A stretch of 64,000 bases of DNA from Azospirillum oleiclasticum (GTDB lineage Bacteria > Pseudomonadota > Alphaproteobacteria > Azospirillales > Azospirillaceae). Positions 8,121 through 17,736 of the stretch are shown piece by piece. The stretch covers positions 1 through 64,000 of the forward strand of contig NZ_JABFFR010000001.1 of NCBI RefSeq assembly GCF_013423485.1. The letters are read 5' to 3'. Under the pieces are notes generated by a model, which was not told the DNA's origin, did not search any database, and worked only from the letters and a program-made list of their open reading frames with translations. Each line of letters opens with the position of its first letter. The first letter of the stretch is position 1. The translations under genes were made by a program, and so were the position numbers.

Positions 8121-9432
8121 GATCCTGGCGATCGGCTGCATCCTGTCCTTCTTCGCCATGCTGGCGATCGGCATCCCGGTGGCGCTGACGCTGGCGGTCA
8201 GCGGCTTCGTGTTCGGCTGGCTGGGCTTCGGCTCGCTGCTGTTCAATCTGCTGCCGGCGCGCATCTACGGGGTGACGGCGAACTACACGCTGATCGCCAT
8301 CCCGCTCTTCGTCTTCATGGGCGTGATGCTGGAGAAGTCGCGCATCGCCGACGAGCTGATGGAGGTGATCGGCCACGTCTCCGGCAGCCTGCGCGGCGGC
8401 ATGGGGCTCGGCATCATCCTGGTCGGCGTGCTGATGGGGGCGACCACCGGCATCGTCGGCGCCACCATCGTGACGCTGGGGCTGCTGACCCTGCCGACGC
8501 TGCTGCGCCGCGGCTACGACAAGCGGCTGGCCTGCGGCACCATCTGCGCGGCGGGAACGCTGGGCCAGCTCATCCCGCCCAGCACCATCCTGATCCTGCT
8601 GGCCGACATCATGGGCCAGTCGGTGGGCACCCTGTTCGCCGCCGCCGTGGTGCCGGGGCTGCTGCTGGCCGGCATCTTCTGCGCGGCGATGCTTCTGCTG
8701 GGCGTGCTGCGCCCGGACATGGTGCCCCCCATCCCGATCGAGGAGCGGCGCGCCCTGCCGCGCCGCGTCCTGCTGGAGAAGGTGCTGAAGGTGGGCCTGC
8801 CGCCGGTGGCGCTGGTGCTGGCGGTGCTGGGCTCCATCATCGGCGGCGTGGCGGCGCCGACGGAGGCCGCGTCCATGGGCGCCATCGGCAGCATCCTGGT
8901 GGCCGCCATCGCCGGCCGGCTGAGCTGGGGCACGCTGGTGCAGACGGTGCATTCCACCGCCCGCATCACCGCGGCGATGATGTTCGTGCTGATCTGCTCG
9001 CAGGTGTTCGCGCTGGCCTTCCGCGGGCTGCACGGCGAGAAGCTGGTGCAGGACGCCTTCGCCCTGGTGCCGGGCGGGGTGGACGGGGTCATCCTGTTCA
9101 TGATCGCGCTGATCTTCGTGCTCGGCTTCTTCATCGAGTGGATCGAGATCAGCTACATCGTGGTGCCGATGTTCCTGCCGGTGCTCCAGGCCGGCAACGT
9201 CGATCCGGTGTGGACGGCCACCCTGATCGCGGTGATCCTCCAGACCTCCTTCCTGACGCCGCCCTTCGGCTGGGCGCTGTTCTACCTGCGCGGCGTGGCG
9301 CCGCCGGAGGTGGCGACGCTCGACATCTACAAGGGGGTGGTGCCCTTCATCCTGCTCCAGCTCGCCGCCGTGGCGGTGATCTTCCTCTACCCGGACCTCG
9401 CCACCTGGCTGCCGCGCGCCATCGGCTGGTAG
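8107..9432 (+). CDS. dctM: TRAP transporter large permease (DctM)
   Basis: 441 aa, usual DctM length, with about 12 hydrophobic segments. Recognisable motifs are the N-terminal GIPVALTLAVSGFVFGW, the loop ANYTLIAIPLFVFMGVMLEKS, and the internally repeated Gly-rich elements MGATTGIVGATIVTLG and GGVAAPTEAASMGAIGS. It is the sodium-coupled transport subunit for the substrate delivered by the TakP-like protein. A good ribosome site (GGGGAGGG) precedes ATG 8107. The operon ends here, 20 bp short of a convergent gene. Confidence 0.92.
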   Translation: MPLNEILAIGCILSFFAMLAIGIPVALTLAVSGFVFGWLGFGSLLFNLLPARIYGVTANYTLIAIPLFVFMGVMLEKSRIADELMEVIGHVSGSLRGGMGLGIILVGVLMGATTGIVGATIVTLGLLTLPTLLRRGYDKRLACGTICAAGTLGQLIPPSTILILLADIMGQSVGTLFAAAVVPGLLLAGIFCAAMLLLGVLRPDMVPPIPIEERRALPRRVLLEKVLKVGLPPVALVLAVLGSIIGGVAAPTEAASMGAIGSILVAAIAGRLSWGTLVQTVHSTARITAAMMFVLICSQVFALAFRGLHGEKLVQDAFALVPGGVDGVILFMIALIFVLGFFIEWIEISYIVVPMFLPVLQAGNVDPVWTATLIAVILQTSFLTPPFGWALFYLRGVAPPEVATLDIYKGVVPFILLQLAAVAVIFLYPDLATWLPRAIGW

Positions 9433-9451
9433 GGCAGCGCCGGCGCCGTGG

Positions 9452-10390
9452 TCACCCCTCCGCCTCCTCCGCCGGGCACACCACCGCCACCGCCCGGCGC
9501 AGCAGGCGGAAGCGGGCCGGCGTGTGGGTGGTCAGCTCGCCGTCGGTGTTGACCGGGCGGGGCCGGCGGGTGACGATCTCGGCCTCCGTGCAGGTCCAGG
9601 TGTGGACGTTCTTCCAGCGCCCCTGCCGCCCCGCCCGGAAGGAGGGGTAGAGCAGGGGCCATTCCCACCAGCCCCGCAGGTCCATGCTGTAGACGTTGAG
9701 CCGCCCGTCATCGACCGACGCCCCCTCGTCCACCGTCATGCCGCCGCCGTAGTGGCGGCCGTTGCCGACGCCGATCTGCACCGCCTTCACCCGGTGCGCC
9801 ACCCCGTCGATGCGGATGCGGGCGCGCATCGGCGCCATGCGCTTCATCACGCGCGCCGCGGCGATGGCGTAGCCCAGCGTGCCCCAGCGGCGTTTCATGT
9901 CGCGGGTCAGCTCGCGCGCCAGCTCGACCGAGAGCCCGATGCTGGCGACGTTGAAGAAGGGCACCCCGTTGACCTCGCCCAGGTCGATCCGGCGGATCCG
10001 GCCGGTGACGGCGACGCGCGCCGCCTCCTCGATGTCCAACGGGATGCCCAGCGTGCGGGCGAGGTCGTTGGCGGTGCCCAGCGGCAGGATGGCCAGCGGC
10101 AGCCCGGTCTCCGCCAGCGCCCCGGCGGCGGCGTTCAGCGTGCCGTCGCCGCCGCCGATGATCGCCAGGTCGACGCTGCCGGCGCTGGCGCGGATCGCCT
10201 CACCCAGCTCCTCCCGCCGGCCGCACTCGGCGCGCTCGACGGTCACGCCGGCCGCCTCGCAGGCCTCCAGCACGCTGTCCAGCGCGCTCTGCCCCTGGCG
10301 CGCCTTGCCGTTGACGATCAGGAGGGCGCGCCGCCGCGTTGACGGCCGTGCGGTGGTGTCCGGCTGTGGATCGGGGGAAATGGCGGGCAT
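9452..10390 (-). CDS. Diacylglycerol kinase-family lipid kinase (YegS/DagK-like)
   Basis: 312 aa. The catalytic domain shows VNGKARQG near the N-terminus, the nucleotide-binding IGGGDGTLNAAAGAL (about residues 97-111) and PLGTANDLARTLGIP, the signature of YegS/sphingosine-kinase-like lipid kinases. A C-terminal beta-sandwich includes GNGRHYGGGMTVDEGASVDDG, a motif involved in metal binding in YegS. It would phosphorylate a diacylglycerol-type or related lipid at the membrane. It is monocistronic, convergent with the TRAP operon, and separated by 136 bp from the histidine-kinase gene on the same strand. Confidence 0.85.
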   Translation of the reverse strand: MPAISPDPQPDTTARPSTRRRALLIVNGKARQGQSALDSVLEACEAAGVTVERAECGRREELGEAIRASAGSVDLAIIGGGDGTLNAAAGALAETGLPLAILPLGTANDLARTLGIPLDIEEAARVAVTGRIRRIDLGEVNGVPFFNVASIGLSVELARELTRDMKRRWGTLGYAIAAARVMKRMAPMRARIRIDGVAHRVKAVQIGVGNGRHYGGGMTVDEGASVDDGRLNVYSMDLRGWWEWPLLYPSFRAGRQGRWKNVHTWTCTEAEIVTRRPRPVNTDGELTTHTPARFRLLRRAVAVVCPAEEAEG

Positions 10391-10526
10391 GCGGTCTCCG
10401 TGGCGGCGCCGCGGCGGTCTGGGGTCGCTGTGGTCCGGTGTCGCGGCGGCTGTTGCGGTAAACGCCGTTCGCCGCCTTGCGGCGCACCACGCGACGCGGT
10501 GTATTTCGGTGAGGAGGCTGTCGGGA

Positions 10527-12191
10527 TCAAGAGGCGCCGTCGTCCAGCATGCTCCGGACCTCGGCCAGCAGCGCCTCCAGCGCCACCGGTTTGCCCAGCA
10601 TCCGGGTGCCGGCGGCGAAATCCGCGGGGTCGAGGGCGGCGTGGTGGGCGTAGCCGGTGACGAACAGCACCTTCAGGCCGGGCCGCAGGCGCCGCGCCTC
10701 CTCCGCCAGCTCCGGCCCGGTCATGCCGGGCAACCCGACGTCGCTCACCAGCAGGTCGATGGCCGCGTCGCTGCGCAGCGTCTCCAGGGCGGACGGCGGG
10801 TCCGGTGCCTGGAGCACGCGGTGCCCCTCCGATTCCAGCGCCGCCACCCACAGCATCAGCACGAGAGCCTCGTCCTCGACCACCAGGATCGTGCCGGCAT
10901 CGCCGGCGGCCGTCATCTCCGGCTTGATCTCCGCCGGCCCCGGCTCGGCGGCCCCGTCCTCCTCCACCAGCGGCAGGTGGAGCGACACCGCGGTGCCGCG
11001 GCCGGGCTCCGACCGGATGGTGGCAAGGCCGCCCGACTGGCGGGCGAAGCCATAGATCTGGCTGAGACCCAGCCCGGTGCCCTGGCCGATCGGCTTGGTG
11101 GTGAAGAACGGCTCGAAGGCGCGTTCGCGGACATCGGCCGGCATGCCGGTGCCGCTGTCCACCACCCGCAGGCGGACGTAGCGGCCGGGGGACACACCCT
11201 CGGCCTCGCCCTGGCCGGGACCGCCGCGCAAGGCGACGTTCGCCGTCTCGATGCGCAGCGTGCCGCCGTCCGGCATGGCGTCGCGGGCGTTGATGACGAG
11301 GTTGAGCAGCGCGTTCTCCACCTGGTTGGCGTCGGCCAGCGTGCGGCCGAGCCCGTCGGCCAGCGAAAGCTCGACACGGATGGATTCGCCGACCGAGCGC
11401 CGCACCAGCCCGGTCATGGTGGTGACCAGCGCGTTGAGGTCGAGCGGCTGAGGCGACAGGGGCTGGCGCCGCGCGAAGGCCAGCAGCCGCTGGGTGAGGG
11501 TGGCCGCGCGTTCCCCGGCGGTGATCGCCATGTCGACATGGCGCTGCAACCGGGTCTCGGCGCCAAGCCTGATCTTCAGCAGGTCGAGGTTGCCGAGCAT
11601 GGCCTGCAACAGGTTGTTGAAGTCGTGCGCGATGCCGCCGGTGAGCTGGCCGATCGCCTCCATCTTCTGGGCGTGGCGGAGCTGCTCCTCCGTCTTGCGG
11701 CGCTCCACCACCTCGGCCCGCAGGGCCTGCGTCCGCTCCTCCACCCGCTGTTCCAGCAGGCGGTTGGTCTCCTCGATGGTGGCGAGGTGGCTGCGGGTGC
11801 GGTGCTGCCGCCGCCGCGCCCGTGCCGCGGCGAGTGCCGCGCTCTGCAACGCCTCGGCGTGCAGCGGGCGGTCGAGCAGAGTGACGTTGCCGAGCGCGCG
11901 CAGCAGATCCCGGCGCTCCCGCGTTCCGACACGGGATCCGCGCGCGGTGAGGATGATGACCGGTATGTCCGACCAGGGCGGCTGCGCCTCCAGACTGGCG
12001 GACAAGGAATCCGTCCCGGCGGCGAGCGCGCTTTCGGACAGGATCAGGGCCGTCGCGTCGTCGGACAGGATCGCGCACAGCGACCGCATGTCCGTGCAGG
12101 TGCGGGTGGAGAGGCCGACCTCGGCAAGGACGAGCCCGATGACCTCGGCATCCCGCCCTTCGGGCGACAGGACCAGCAGGGGGGCGGACAT
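10527..12191 (-). CDS. Hybrid histidine kinase with an N-terminal pseudo-receiver
   Basis: 554 aa, soluble. Residues 1-120 fold like a receiver, but the phosphoacceptor strand reads [12 protein letters not shown], with no Asp at the usual site, so it is probably a pseudo-receiver. A coiled coil ([20 protein letters not shown]) leads to the HisKA box [12 protein letters not shown], with N ([14 protein letters not shown]), G1 ([10 protein letters not shown]), F (FEPFFTTK) and G2 (GQGTGLGLS) boxes of the ATPase. The C-terminal receiver is intact ([13 protein letters not shown]). It lies 9 bp after the KaiC-like gene and is surely co-transcribed, so a KaiC-kinase signalling pair is likely. Confidence 0.87.
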   Translation of the reverse strand: MSAPLLVLSPEGRDAEVIGLVLAEVGLSTRTCTDMRSLCAILSDDATALILSESALAAGTDSLSASLEAQPPWSDIPVIILTARGSRVGTRERRDLLRALGNVTLLDRPLHAEALQSAALAAARARRRQHRTRSHLATIEETNRLLEQRVEERTQALRAEVVERRKTEEQLRHAQKMEAIGQLTGGIAHDFNNLLQAMLGNLDLLKIRLGAETRLQRHVDMAITAGERAATLTQRLLAFARRQPLSPQPLDLNALVTTMTGLVRRSVGESIRVELSLADGLGRTLADANQVENALLNLVINARDAMPDGGTLRIETANVALRGGPGQGEAEGVSPGRYVRLRVVDSGTGMPADVRERAFEPFFTTKPIGQGTGLGLSQIYGFARQSGGLATIRSEPGRGTAVSLHLPLVEEDGAAEPGPAEIKPEMTAAGDAGTILVVEDEALVLMLWVAALESEGHRVLQAPDPPSALETLRSDAAIDLLVSDVGLPGMTGPELAEEARRLRPGLKVLFVTGYAHHAALDPADFAAGTRMLGKPVALEALLAEVRSMLDDGAS

Positions 12192-12200
12192 GCCGGCTGG

Positions 12201-13694
12201 TCAACCCGCCTCGTTCCGGCCGCCCAACAGCGCGTCCCGCGATCCGTCGAAGGAGGGGACACCGGTCAGGACGCCGCGGAAATCCATCAGCCGCGGGCCG
12301 ACCTGCATGCCTTCGGGAAACAGCCGGAACTCGCGGATCGACAGCTCGTGCACGCCGGTGCGCTTCTTGACGACGGAGATCGCCTTGCGCACCTCGCCGT
12401 CCGCCTCGAAGAATCGGAGCAGCACGACGGTGTCGCTCATGAAGGACAGGTCGATGGGGTTCTGGACGTTGCCGACGATCCCCTGCTGGGCCAGGATCAG
12501 GACGGTGACCACCCCCTGATTGTTGAGATAGGTCAGAAGCTCGTGCATTTGCAGGATGAGCGCCGTCTCCTCCGGCATGGCGGCGAGGTAGGAGTTCAGG
12601 CTGTCGATCACCACCACCCGGGCCCCCAGCTCCTCCACCTGCCGGCGGACCTGCCAGACGAACTCTCCCGGCGACAGGCGCGACGGGTTGGGGCGTTCCC
12701 AGCCGAGCCGCCCGGATTCCACCGCGTCGGCCACATCGACGCCGAGTGCGGCGCTGCGCTGCACCAGCGTCTCGAAGGTCTCGTCGAAGGAGAAGACCGC
12801 GGCGCGCTCGCCACGCTCCATGGCGGCGCCCACATATTGCAGCGCCACCGACGATTTTCCGGCACCGGAGGGACCCAGAAGCATGGTCGTGGTGCCGCGG
12901 GTGAGCCCGCCACCCAACAGCTCGTCGAGGGCGGGCAGGCCGCTGGACACGGTGCCGGGGTCGAAGTCGGGCTGGTGCTCCCCGGCGATCAGGCTGGGGA
13001 AGATCAGGACATTGCCGGGGGTGATGGCGAAGTCGTGCCAGCCGCTCTGGTACTCGGCACCCCGCATCTTGGCGATGCGCAGGCGACGGCGCGCGGCCCC
13101 GTAGGAGCGTTCGATCTGCTCCAGCGAGACGACGCTGTGCATCAGGCTGTGCAGCTCCCGCACACCGTTCGGCCCGGTCAGGTCGTCCAGCACCAGCGCG
13201 GTGCAGCGACGCCCGTGCAGGAACTGCTTCAGCGCCAGGATCTGGCGGCGGTAGGCGAGCTGGTCCTGGGCCAGCAGGCGCAGCTCCGACAGGCTGTCGA
13301 TCACCACCAGCTCGGGGTCGTCGGCCTCGATGCGTTCGGTGATCAGCCGCATCGTCTCGCCCAGTTCGACCTCGGAGGGGTAGAGCACGCTCTGCTGCCG
13401 GTCGAGCCGGGCCTCCAGCGGCACCAGCTCGAACAGCCCGATGCCGTCCAGCGACCAGCCATGGTTTGCCGCGGAGGTGCGCAGCTCGGTCGTGGTCTCC
13501 GACAGGGTGACGTAGAGCCCGCGCCGCCCGTCCCGGCGCCCGTGCAGCAGGAACTGCAGGGCGATGGTCGTCTTGCCCGTGCCGGGGGCGCCCTCCAGCA
13601 GATGAAGCCGTTCCCTCGGAAAGCCGCCGCGCAGGATCATGTCGAATTCGGGAATGCCGGTGCGGATCTTCTCGGCGGGATGGGGTTCGGGCAC
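12201..13694 (-). CDS. KaiC-like RecA-fold ATPase with two domains
   Basis: 497 aa from GTG 13694, chosen because a strong GGAGG lies 5 bp upstream; an ATG at 13757 would add 21 residues. Two KaiC domains are present. The first has TGIPEFDMILRGGFPRE and Walker A EGAPGTGKTT; the second has SGLPALDELLGGGLTRG and Walker A GPSGAGKSS. Each domain has a glutamate pair near its Walker B region (for example SFDETFE). No kaiA or kaiB is in the window, as is common in proteobacteria with a stand-alone KaiC that works with a histidine kinase. The gene next downstream is such a kinase. Role: ATP-dependent signalling, possibly timing or stress related; inferred. Confidence 0.88.
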   Translation of the reverse strand: MPEPHPAEKIRTGIPEFDMILRGGFPRERLHLLEGAPGTGKTTIALQFLLHGRRDGRRGLYVTLSETTTELRTSAANHGWSLDGIGLFELVPLEARLDRQQSVLYPSEVELGETMRLITERIEADDPELVVIDSLSELRLLAQDQLAYRRQILALKQFLHGRRCTALVLDDLTGPNGVRELHSLMHSVVSLEQIERSYGAARRRLRIAKMRGAEYQSGWHDFAITPGNVLIFPSLIAGEHQPDFDPGTVSSGLPALDELLGGGLTRGTTTMLLGPSGAGKSSVALQYVGAAMERGERAAVFSFDETFETLVQRSAALGVDVADAVESGRLGWERPNPSRLSPGEFVWQVRRQVEELGARVVVIDSLNSYLAAMPEETALILQMHELLTYLNNQGVVTVLILAQQGIVGNVQNPIDLSFMSDTVVLLRFFEADGEVRKAISVVKKRTGVHELSIREFRLFPEGMQVGPRLMDFRGVLTGVPSFDGSRDALLGGRNEAG

Positions 13695-13787
13695 GGGCGC
13701 CTCCAAAGCCGTTGACCTTGAGGCAAACGCTCCAGACCGCGAAATGTCCCACGGCACTGTGACGCGCGCGGGTGCCCCGCTGCGCCC

Positions 13788-14150
13788 CTACCCGCAGGCC
13801 GGCACCAGCAGGGCCGGAAGGCCGACCCACAGGATGGCGAGCAGGCTGGAGGCGGCGCCGGCCCCGGTGAACCAGCGGGCGAACTCCCGCGGGTCCTGGC
13901 TGCCGACATGCTCGGCCGGGCCGCCGCCGGTGACGCAGCGGAGCAGGATCCAGCCGGTGACCAGCAGTGCGACCACCGTCGCGACGACGACGAGGAAGGG
14001 CACCGCGGGGAAGCCCAGCAGGCGCGCCCCGTCGAGACCGCGTTCGCAGGCGATGCCGTTGACGGCGTAGACCAGCCCGAAATGCCCGGCCCAGATCAGG
14101 AAGGGCGCCATCATCGCGGTGAAGGTGGTCGGGAAGTTGCGCGTCGCCAT
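13788..14150 (-). CDS. Small membrane protein of the caa3 oxidase operon
   Basis: 120 aa starting MATRNFPTTFTAMM, with three predicted membrane segments (APFLIWAGHFGLVYAVNGIA; VPFLVVVATVVALLVTGWILL; ASSLLAILWVGLPALLVPAC). It lies 8 bp after the fused oxidase subunit gene on the same strand and is the last gene of that operon. The family is not one I can name. Its position suggests an assembly or accessory (subunit IV-like) role in the oxidase complex. Two Cys residues (NGIACERG and the C-terminal PACG) lie near the membrane faces. Confidence 0.7.
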   Translation of the reverse strand: MATRNFPTTFTAMMAPFLIWAGHFGLVYAVNGIACERGLDGARLLGFPAVPFLVVVATVVALLVTGWILLRCVTGGGPAEHVGSQDPREFARWFTGAGAASSLLAILWVGLPALLVPACG

Positions 14151-14158
14151 GGCCGGCC

Positions 14159-16717
14159 TCACGCCAGGAAGCGCGGGAACAGATGCACCACCGACAGGGC
14201 GAGGACGCCCTGCGCGGCGGTGTACCAGCCCATCAGCGCGATGTTGTCGAAGGTCACGCGGCGTTCCGCGTGGACCAGCCCGCAGACCGTGCGGGCCAGC
14301 GTGTAGCCGATCATCAGCAGCATGACCGCGACGTGGAAGCCCTGCCACGCCACCAGCATGTAGGTGATGGCGCCATAGGCGCTGGCGGCGCCGACCAGCC
14401 CGCTGTCGATCTGCGCCCAGGCGTCCGTCACGATCCCGCCGACCATCAGCAGCAGCGTCGCCGCCAGCCCGGCCAGCAGGCCGGCACGGCGGTTGCGGCG
14501 CAGCGACCCGCTGGCCCAGCGCAGCGCCAGCGCCGCCGCCACCCACAGCGCCACGCCGCCGGCGTACCATTCCAGCCCCGGCAGGGCGCCGGAATCCGCC
14601 GGCCAGACGTCCGGGCTGACCGTCCACAGGAAGAGATAGGCGAAGACGATGCAGGTGAAGGCGGTGCCGTCCACCAGCAGCAGCACCACCATCCCCCACC
14701 AGGAATGGTTGGACGCCCCCTGCACATAGACCGGCACGCGCTGGCCGCCGCCGATGTCCTGCGGCGGCGCGTCCTCCCCCAGGTCGAGGCCCCACAGCCA
14801 CCACATCACCATGGCGATCGCCAGCACCGCCGGAACCAGCGACAGCCAGTACCACTGCACGGTCAGGCACATGAAGTGCAGCGCGGTGAACAGGCCGGCC
14901 AGCACATGCCCCCAGTGCGGCCCCGGCATCGGCATCAGATATTGCGGCTTCGCCTCGATCGGGCTGGTGATGATGGTCTCGCGGCGGCCGGTGGGCGCGC
15001 CGGGCAGGTAGTGCCCGCCCTCCTGCACCTGCCGCGACAGGCCCGGCTGGTCCCACAGCGGGTACAGGCTGGTGACGCGCGGGATGCTGCGGGTGGCGTA
15101 GTTGTCGTTGGGGATCCAATCCAGCGTGCCGGCGTTCCAGGGGTTGTCGCCGGTGGGCCGGCCGCGGCCCAGCGCGTTGCGCGCCATGTCCAGCAGCACG
15201 ATGGCCACGCCGGCGGCCAGGATGAAGGCTCCCACGGTGGACACCATGTTCAGCGCGTTCCAGCCGAGGTCGCCGGGGTAGGTGTAGACGCGCCGCGGCA
15301 TGCCCAGCAGGCCGGCGATGTGCATGGGGAAGAAGGCGATGTTGAAGCCGCCGAACATCAGCCAGAAGGCCCAGCGCCCCAGACGCTCCGACAGCATCGT
15401 GCCGTTGAGCGTCGGCCACCAGTAGTAGAGGGTGGCGAACAGCGGGAACACCATGCCGCCGATCAGCACATAATGCAGGTGCGCCACGATGAAGTAGCTG
15501 TCGTGCACCTGCCAGTCGAAGGGCACGACGGCCACCATGACCCCGGTCAGCCCGCCCAGCACGAAGATGAACAGGAAGCCCATCATGAACCAGGTGGGCA
15601 CGATCCACCGCACCCGGCCCTTGCCCAGGGTGGCGATCCAGGCGAAGACCTGGATGCCGCTGGGCACCGCCACCGCCATGCTGGCGGCGGAGAAGAAGCT
15701 CAGCGAAAGCTGCGGGATGCCGGTGGTGAACATGTGGTGCACCCACAGCCCGAAGCTGAAGAAGCCGGTGCCCACCAGCGCCAGCACCACCAGGTTGTGG
15801 CCGATCAGCGGCCGCTGGGCCAGCGTCGGCACCATCATCGACACCAGCCCCGCCGCCGGCAGGAAGATGATGTAGACCTCCGGATGCCCGAAGAACCAGA
15901 ACAGGTGCTGCCACAACAGCGCGTCGCCGCCCAGTTCGGCGATGAAGAAGGGCCACTGGAAGACGCGCTCCAGCTCCAGCAGCAGCGTCGCCACGATCAC
16001 CGCGGGGAAGGCGAAGACGATCATCCCCGCCATCACGAGCATCGACCAGCAGAAGATCGGCAGCTTGTCCAGCGTCATGCCCGGCGGGCGGGTGCGCAGG
16101 ATGCCGACGATGATCTCGATGGCCCCGGCGATGGCGGAAATCTCGATGAAGCCGATGCCGAGCAGCCAGAAATCGGCGTTGATGCCGGGGGAGAACTCGA
16201 AGCTGGTCAGCGGCGGGTACATGAACCAGCCGCCGTCGGGGGCCGCGTCGAAGATCAGCGAGCAGAAGAAGAAGGTGCCGCCGAAGAAATAGGCCCAGAA
16301 GGCGAAGGCCGACAGCCGCGGAAAGGGCAGGTCGCGGGCGGCCAGCATCGCCGGGATCAGGTAGACGCCGATCGCCTCCACGATCGGCACGGCGAACAGG
16401 AACATCATGCCGGTGCCGTGCACGGTGAAGAACTGGTTGTAGGTGCCGTGGTCGAGCAGGTCGTTCTCGGGCAGTGCGAGCTGCGCGCGCATGGCGAGCG
16501 CCAGCAGCCCGGAGATCACGAAGAACAGCAGCGCCGTGCCGATGTACAGGCAGCCGATCAGGTTGTTGTTCACCTCGGTGAGGACGGCGATCCCCTTCGG
16601 CATCCGCCACACCCGCCGCAACGCCCGGAGCTCCTCCGGCGGGCGCGGCAATGGGCTGGGCAGGGGGCTGGGCAGTGGACCTATGGAGGGTGCCGCGTGC
16701 TGGTCGGGTGGGGTCAT
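14159..16717 (-). CDS. ctaD: Cytochrome c oxidase subunits I and III fused (caa3 type)
   Basis: 852 aa. Residues about 30-560 are subunit I, with haem and copper ligands in VHGTGMMF, WQHLFWFFGHPEVYI (CuB His and the cross-linked Tyr), WVHHMFTTGIP and VAHLHYVLIGG. Residues about 620-852 have the seven-helix subunit III pattern (HWGHVLAGLFTALHF, GASNHSWWGMVVLLLVDGTAF). Fused I+III chains are known in caa3-type oxidases. At residue 356 the segment VPSGIQVFAWIATL has Gln where typical A1 oxidases have the K-channel Lys (VPTGIKVFSW). The start ATG overlaps the end of the subunit II gene by 4 bp (ATGA). It reduces oxygen to water with proton pumping in the inner membrane. Confidence 0.93.
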   Translation of the reverse strand: MTPPDQHAAPSIGPLPSPLPSPLPRPPEELRALRRVWRMPKGIAVLTEVNNNLIGCLYIGTALLFFVISGLLALAMRAQLALPENDLLDHGTYNQFFTVHGTGMMFLFAVPIVEAIGVYLIPAMLAARDLPFPRLSAFAFWAYFFGGTFFFCSLIFDAAPDGGWFMYPPLTSFEFSPGINADFWLLGIGFIEISAIAGAIEIIVGILRTRPPGMTLDKLPIFCWSMLVMAGMIVFAFPAVIVATLLLELERVFQWPFFIAELGGDALLWQHLFWFFGHPEVYIIFLPAAGLVSMMVPTLAQRPLIGHNLVVLALVGTGFFSFGLWVHHMFTTGIPQLSLSFFSAASMAVAVPSGIQVFAWIATLGKGRVRWIVPTWFMMGFLFIFVLGGLTGVMVAVVPFDWQVHDSYFIVAHLHYVLIGGMVFPLFATLYYWWPTLNGTMLSERLGRWAFWLMFGGFNIAFFPMHIAGLLGMPRRVYTYPGDLGWNALNMVSTVGAFILAAGVAIVLLDMARNALGRGRPTGDNPWNAGTLDWIPNDNYATRSIPRVTSLYPLWDQPGLSRQVQEGGHYLPGAPTGRRETIITSPIEAKPQYLMPMPGPHWGHVLAGLFTALHFMCLTVQWYWLSLVPAVLAIAMVMWWLWGLDLGEDAPPQDIGGGQRVPVYVQGASNHSWWGMVVLLLVDGTAFTCIVFAYLFLWTVSPDVWPADSGALPGLEWYAGGVALWVAAALALRWASGSLRRNRRAGLLAGLAATLLLMVGGIVTDAWAQIDSGLVGAASAYGAITYMLVAWQGFHVAVMLLMIGYTLARTVCGLVHAERRVTFDNIALMGWYTAAQGVLALSVVHLFPRFLA

Positions 16718-17736
16718 TTCAGGCTCTCCAGCCAGGCGGCCATGGCGCGCAGGGTCTCCCCGTCCATCACGTCGAAGGACGGCATGCGGTTCTCCGGCTT
16801 CAGGTGCTGGGCGCTGGCGATCCAGCCGGCCAGCGAGCCGACGTTGGTGGCGAAGCTGCCGGCACCGATCGACAGCCGGCCGCCGACATGGGTCAGGTCC
16901 GGGCCGATGCGGCTGACCGCCGGGGTGCCGCGCACCGCGTGGCAGGATTGGCAGCCGAAGGCGAAGAAGGCGTCGCGCCCGCGCGCCAGTTCGGGCTCGG
17001 CGGGATCGGGCGCCGGCCGGCGCTGGTCGGCCAGCCACGCGTCGAAGCGCTCCGGCTCCATCACGATCACGTCGAAGGCCATCAGCGCGTGCTGCGCACC
17101 GCAGTATTCGGCGCACTGGCCGCGGTAGACGCCCGGCCGCTCCGCCACGATCGACAGCCGGTTCACCCGGCCGGGGATCATGTCGATCTTGCCGGCGAGG
17201 CTGGGCATCCAGAAGCTGTGGATGACGTCGGCGCTGTCCACCCGGAACTCCACCGGCCGGCCGGCGGGGATCACGATCTCGTTGGCGGAGCGCAGCGGCC
17301 CGCCCCCCGGTTCCCGGTACCGCACGTCCCACCACCACATGTGGCCGGTCACCTCGACGGTCAGCGCGGGGTCGGCGGCCAGCGTCACCAGCCGGCGGGC
17401 CAGCCCGAACTCGTGCACCTGCAGTACCGTCAGCGTCACCACGGGGAAGACGATGCCGCCGCCGATCACCCAGGACCGCGCGCCGGGAAAGCGTTCGGGG
17501 CTCGCGACCACCGCCCAGACGGCGAGCGCCATGACGCCGACGAAGATGACCGTTCCTCCGACGAACAGCACCCAGGTGGTGACCAGGATGTCGCGCGCGT
17601 TGGCCGCGCCGGGGTCGAGCGCCGACTGGCGCCCCTCGCAGGCGGCGAGCAGGAGGACGGCCGCGAGCGCCAGCCCCCCGTCCAGTCGCGGCCACCTCGG
17701 CGGCGTGCGCGGTCGTCCGGTACGCCGTGTCGGCAA
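16714..17736 (-). CDS. ctaC: Cytochrome c oxidase subunit II with C-terminal haem c (caa3)
   Basis: 340 aa. A lipoprotein-type signal (LALAAVLLLAACEGR) is followed by two transmembrane helices and the cupredoxin domain with the CuA motif CAEYCGAQHALM. The aromatic entry patch GHMWWWDVRY and HSFWMPSLAGK precede it. The last 90 residues form a cytochrome c domain with CQSCH (around residue 258) and a Met ligand in NRMPSFDVM, which makes this a caa3-type enzyme able to take electrons from other c-type cytochromes. It is the first gene of the three-gene oxidase operon. No assembly genes (ctaB, ctaG) accompany it. Confidence 0.93.
   Translation of the reverse strand: MPTRRTGRPRTPPRWPRLDGGLALAAVLLLAACEGRQSALDPGAANARDILVTTWVLFVGGTVIFVGVMALAVWAVVASPERFPGARSWVIGGGIVFPVVTLTVLQVHEFGLARRLVTLAADPALTVEVTGHMWWWDVRYREPGGGPLRSANEIVIPAGRPVEFRVDSADVIHSFWMPSLAGKIDMIPGRVNRLSIVAERPGVYRGQCAEYCGAQHALMAFDVIVMEPERFDAWLADQRRPAPDPAEPELARGRDAFFAFGCQSCHAVRGTPAVSRIGPDLTHVGGRLSIGAGSFATNVGSLAGWIASAQHLKPENRMPSFDVMDGETLRAMAAWLESLK

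Noticed and set aside
9879..13715. A 1278-codon plus-strand open frame across the lipid kinase, histidine kinase and KaiC genes
   Set aside because: It is antisense to three genes with clear conserved motifs; its product is low-complexity Arg/Gly/His sequence typical of antisense frames in GC-rich DNA.
14183..17128. A 981-codon plus-strand open frame opposite the oxidase genes
   Set aside because: Antisense to the well-conserved caa3 genes; His/Gln/Arg-rich translation without domains.
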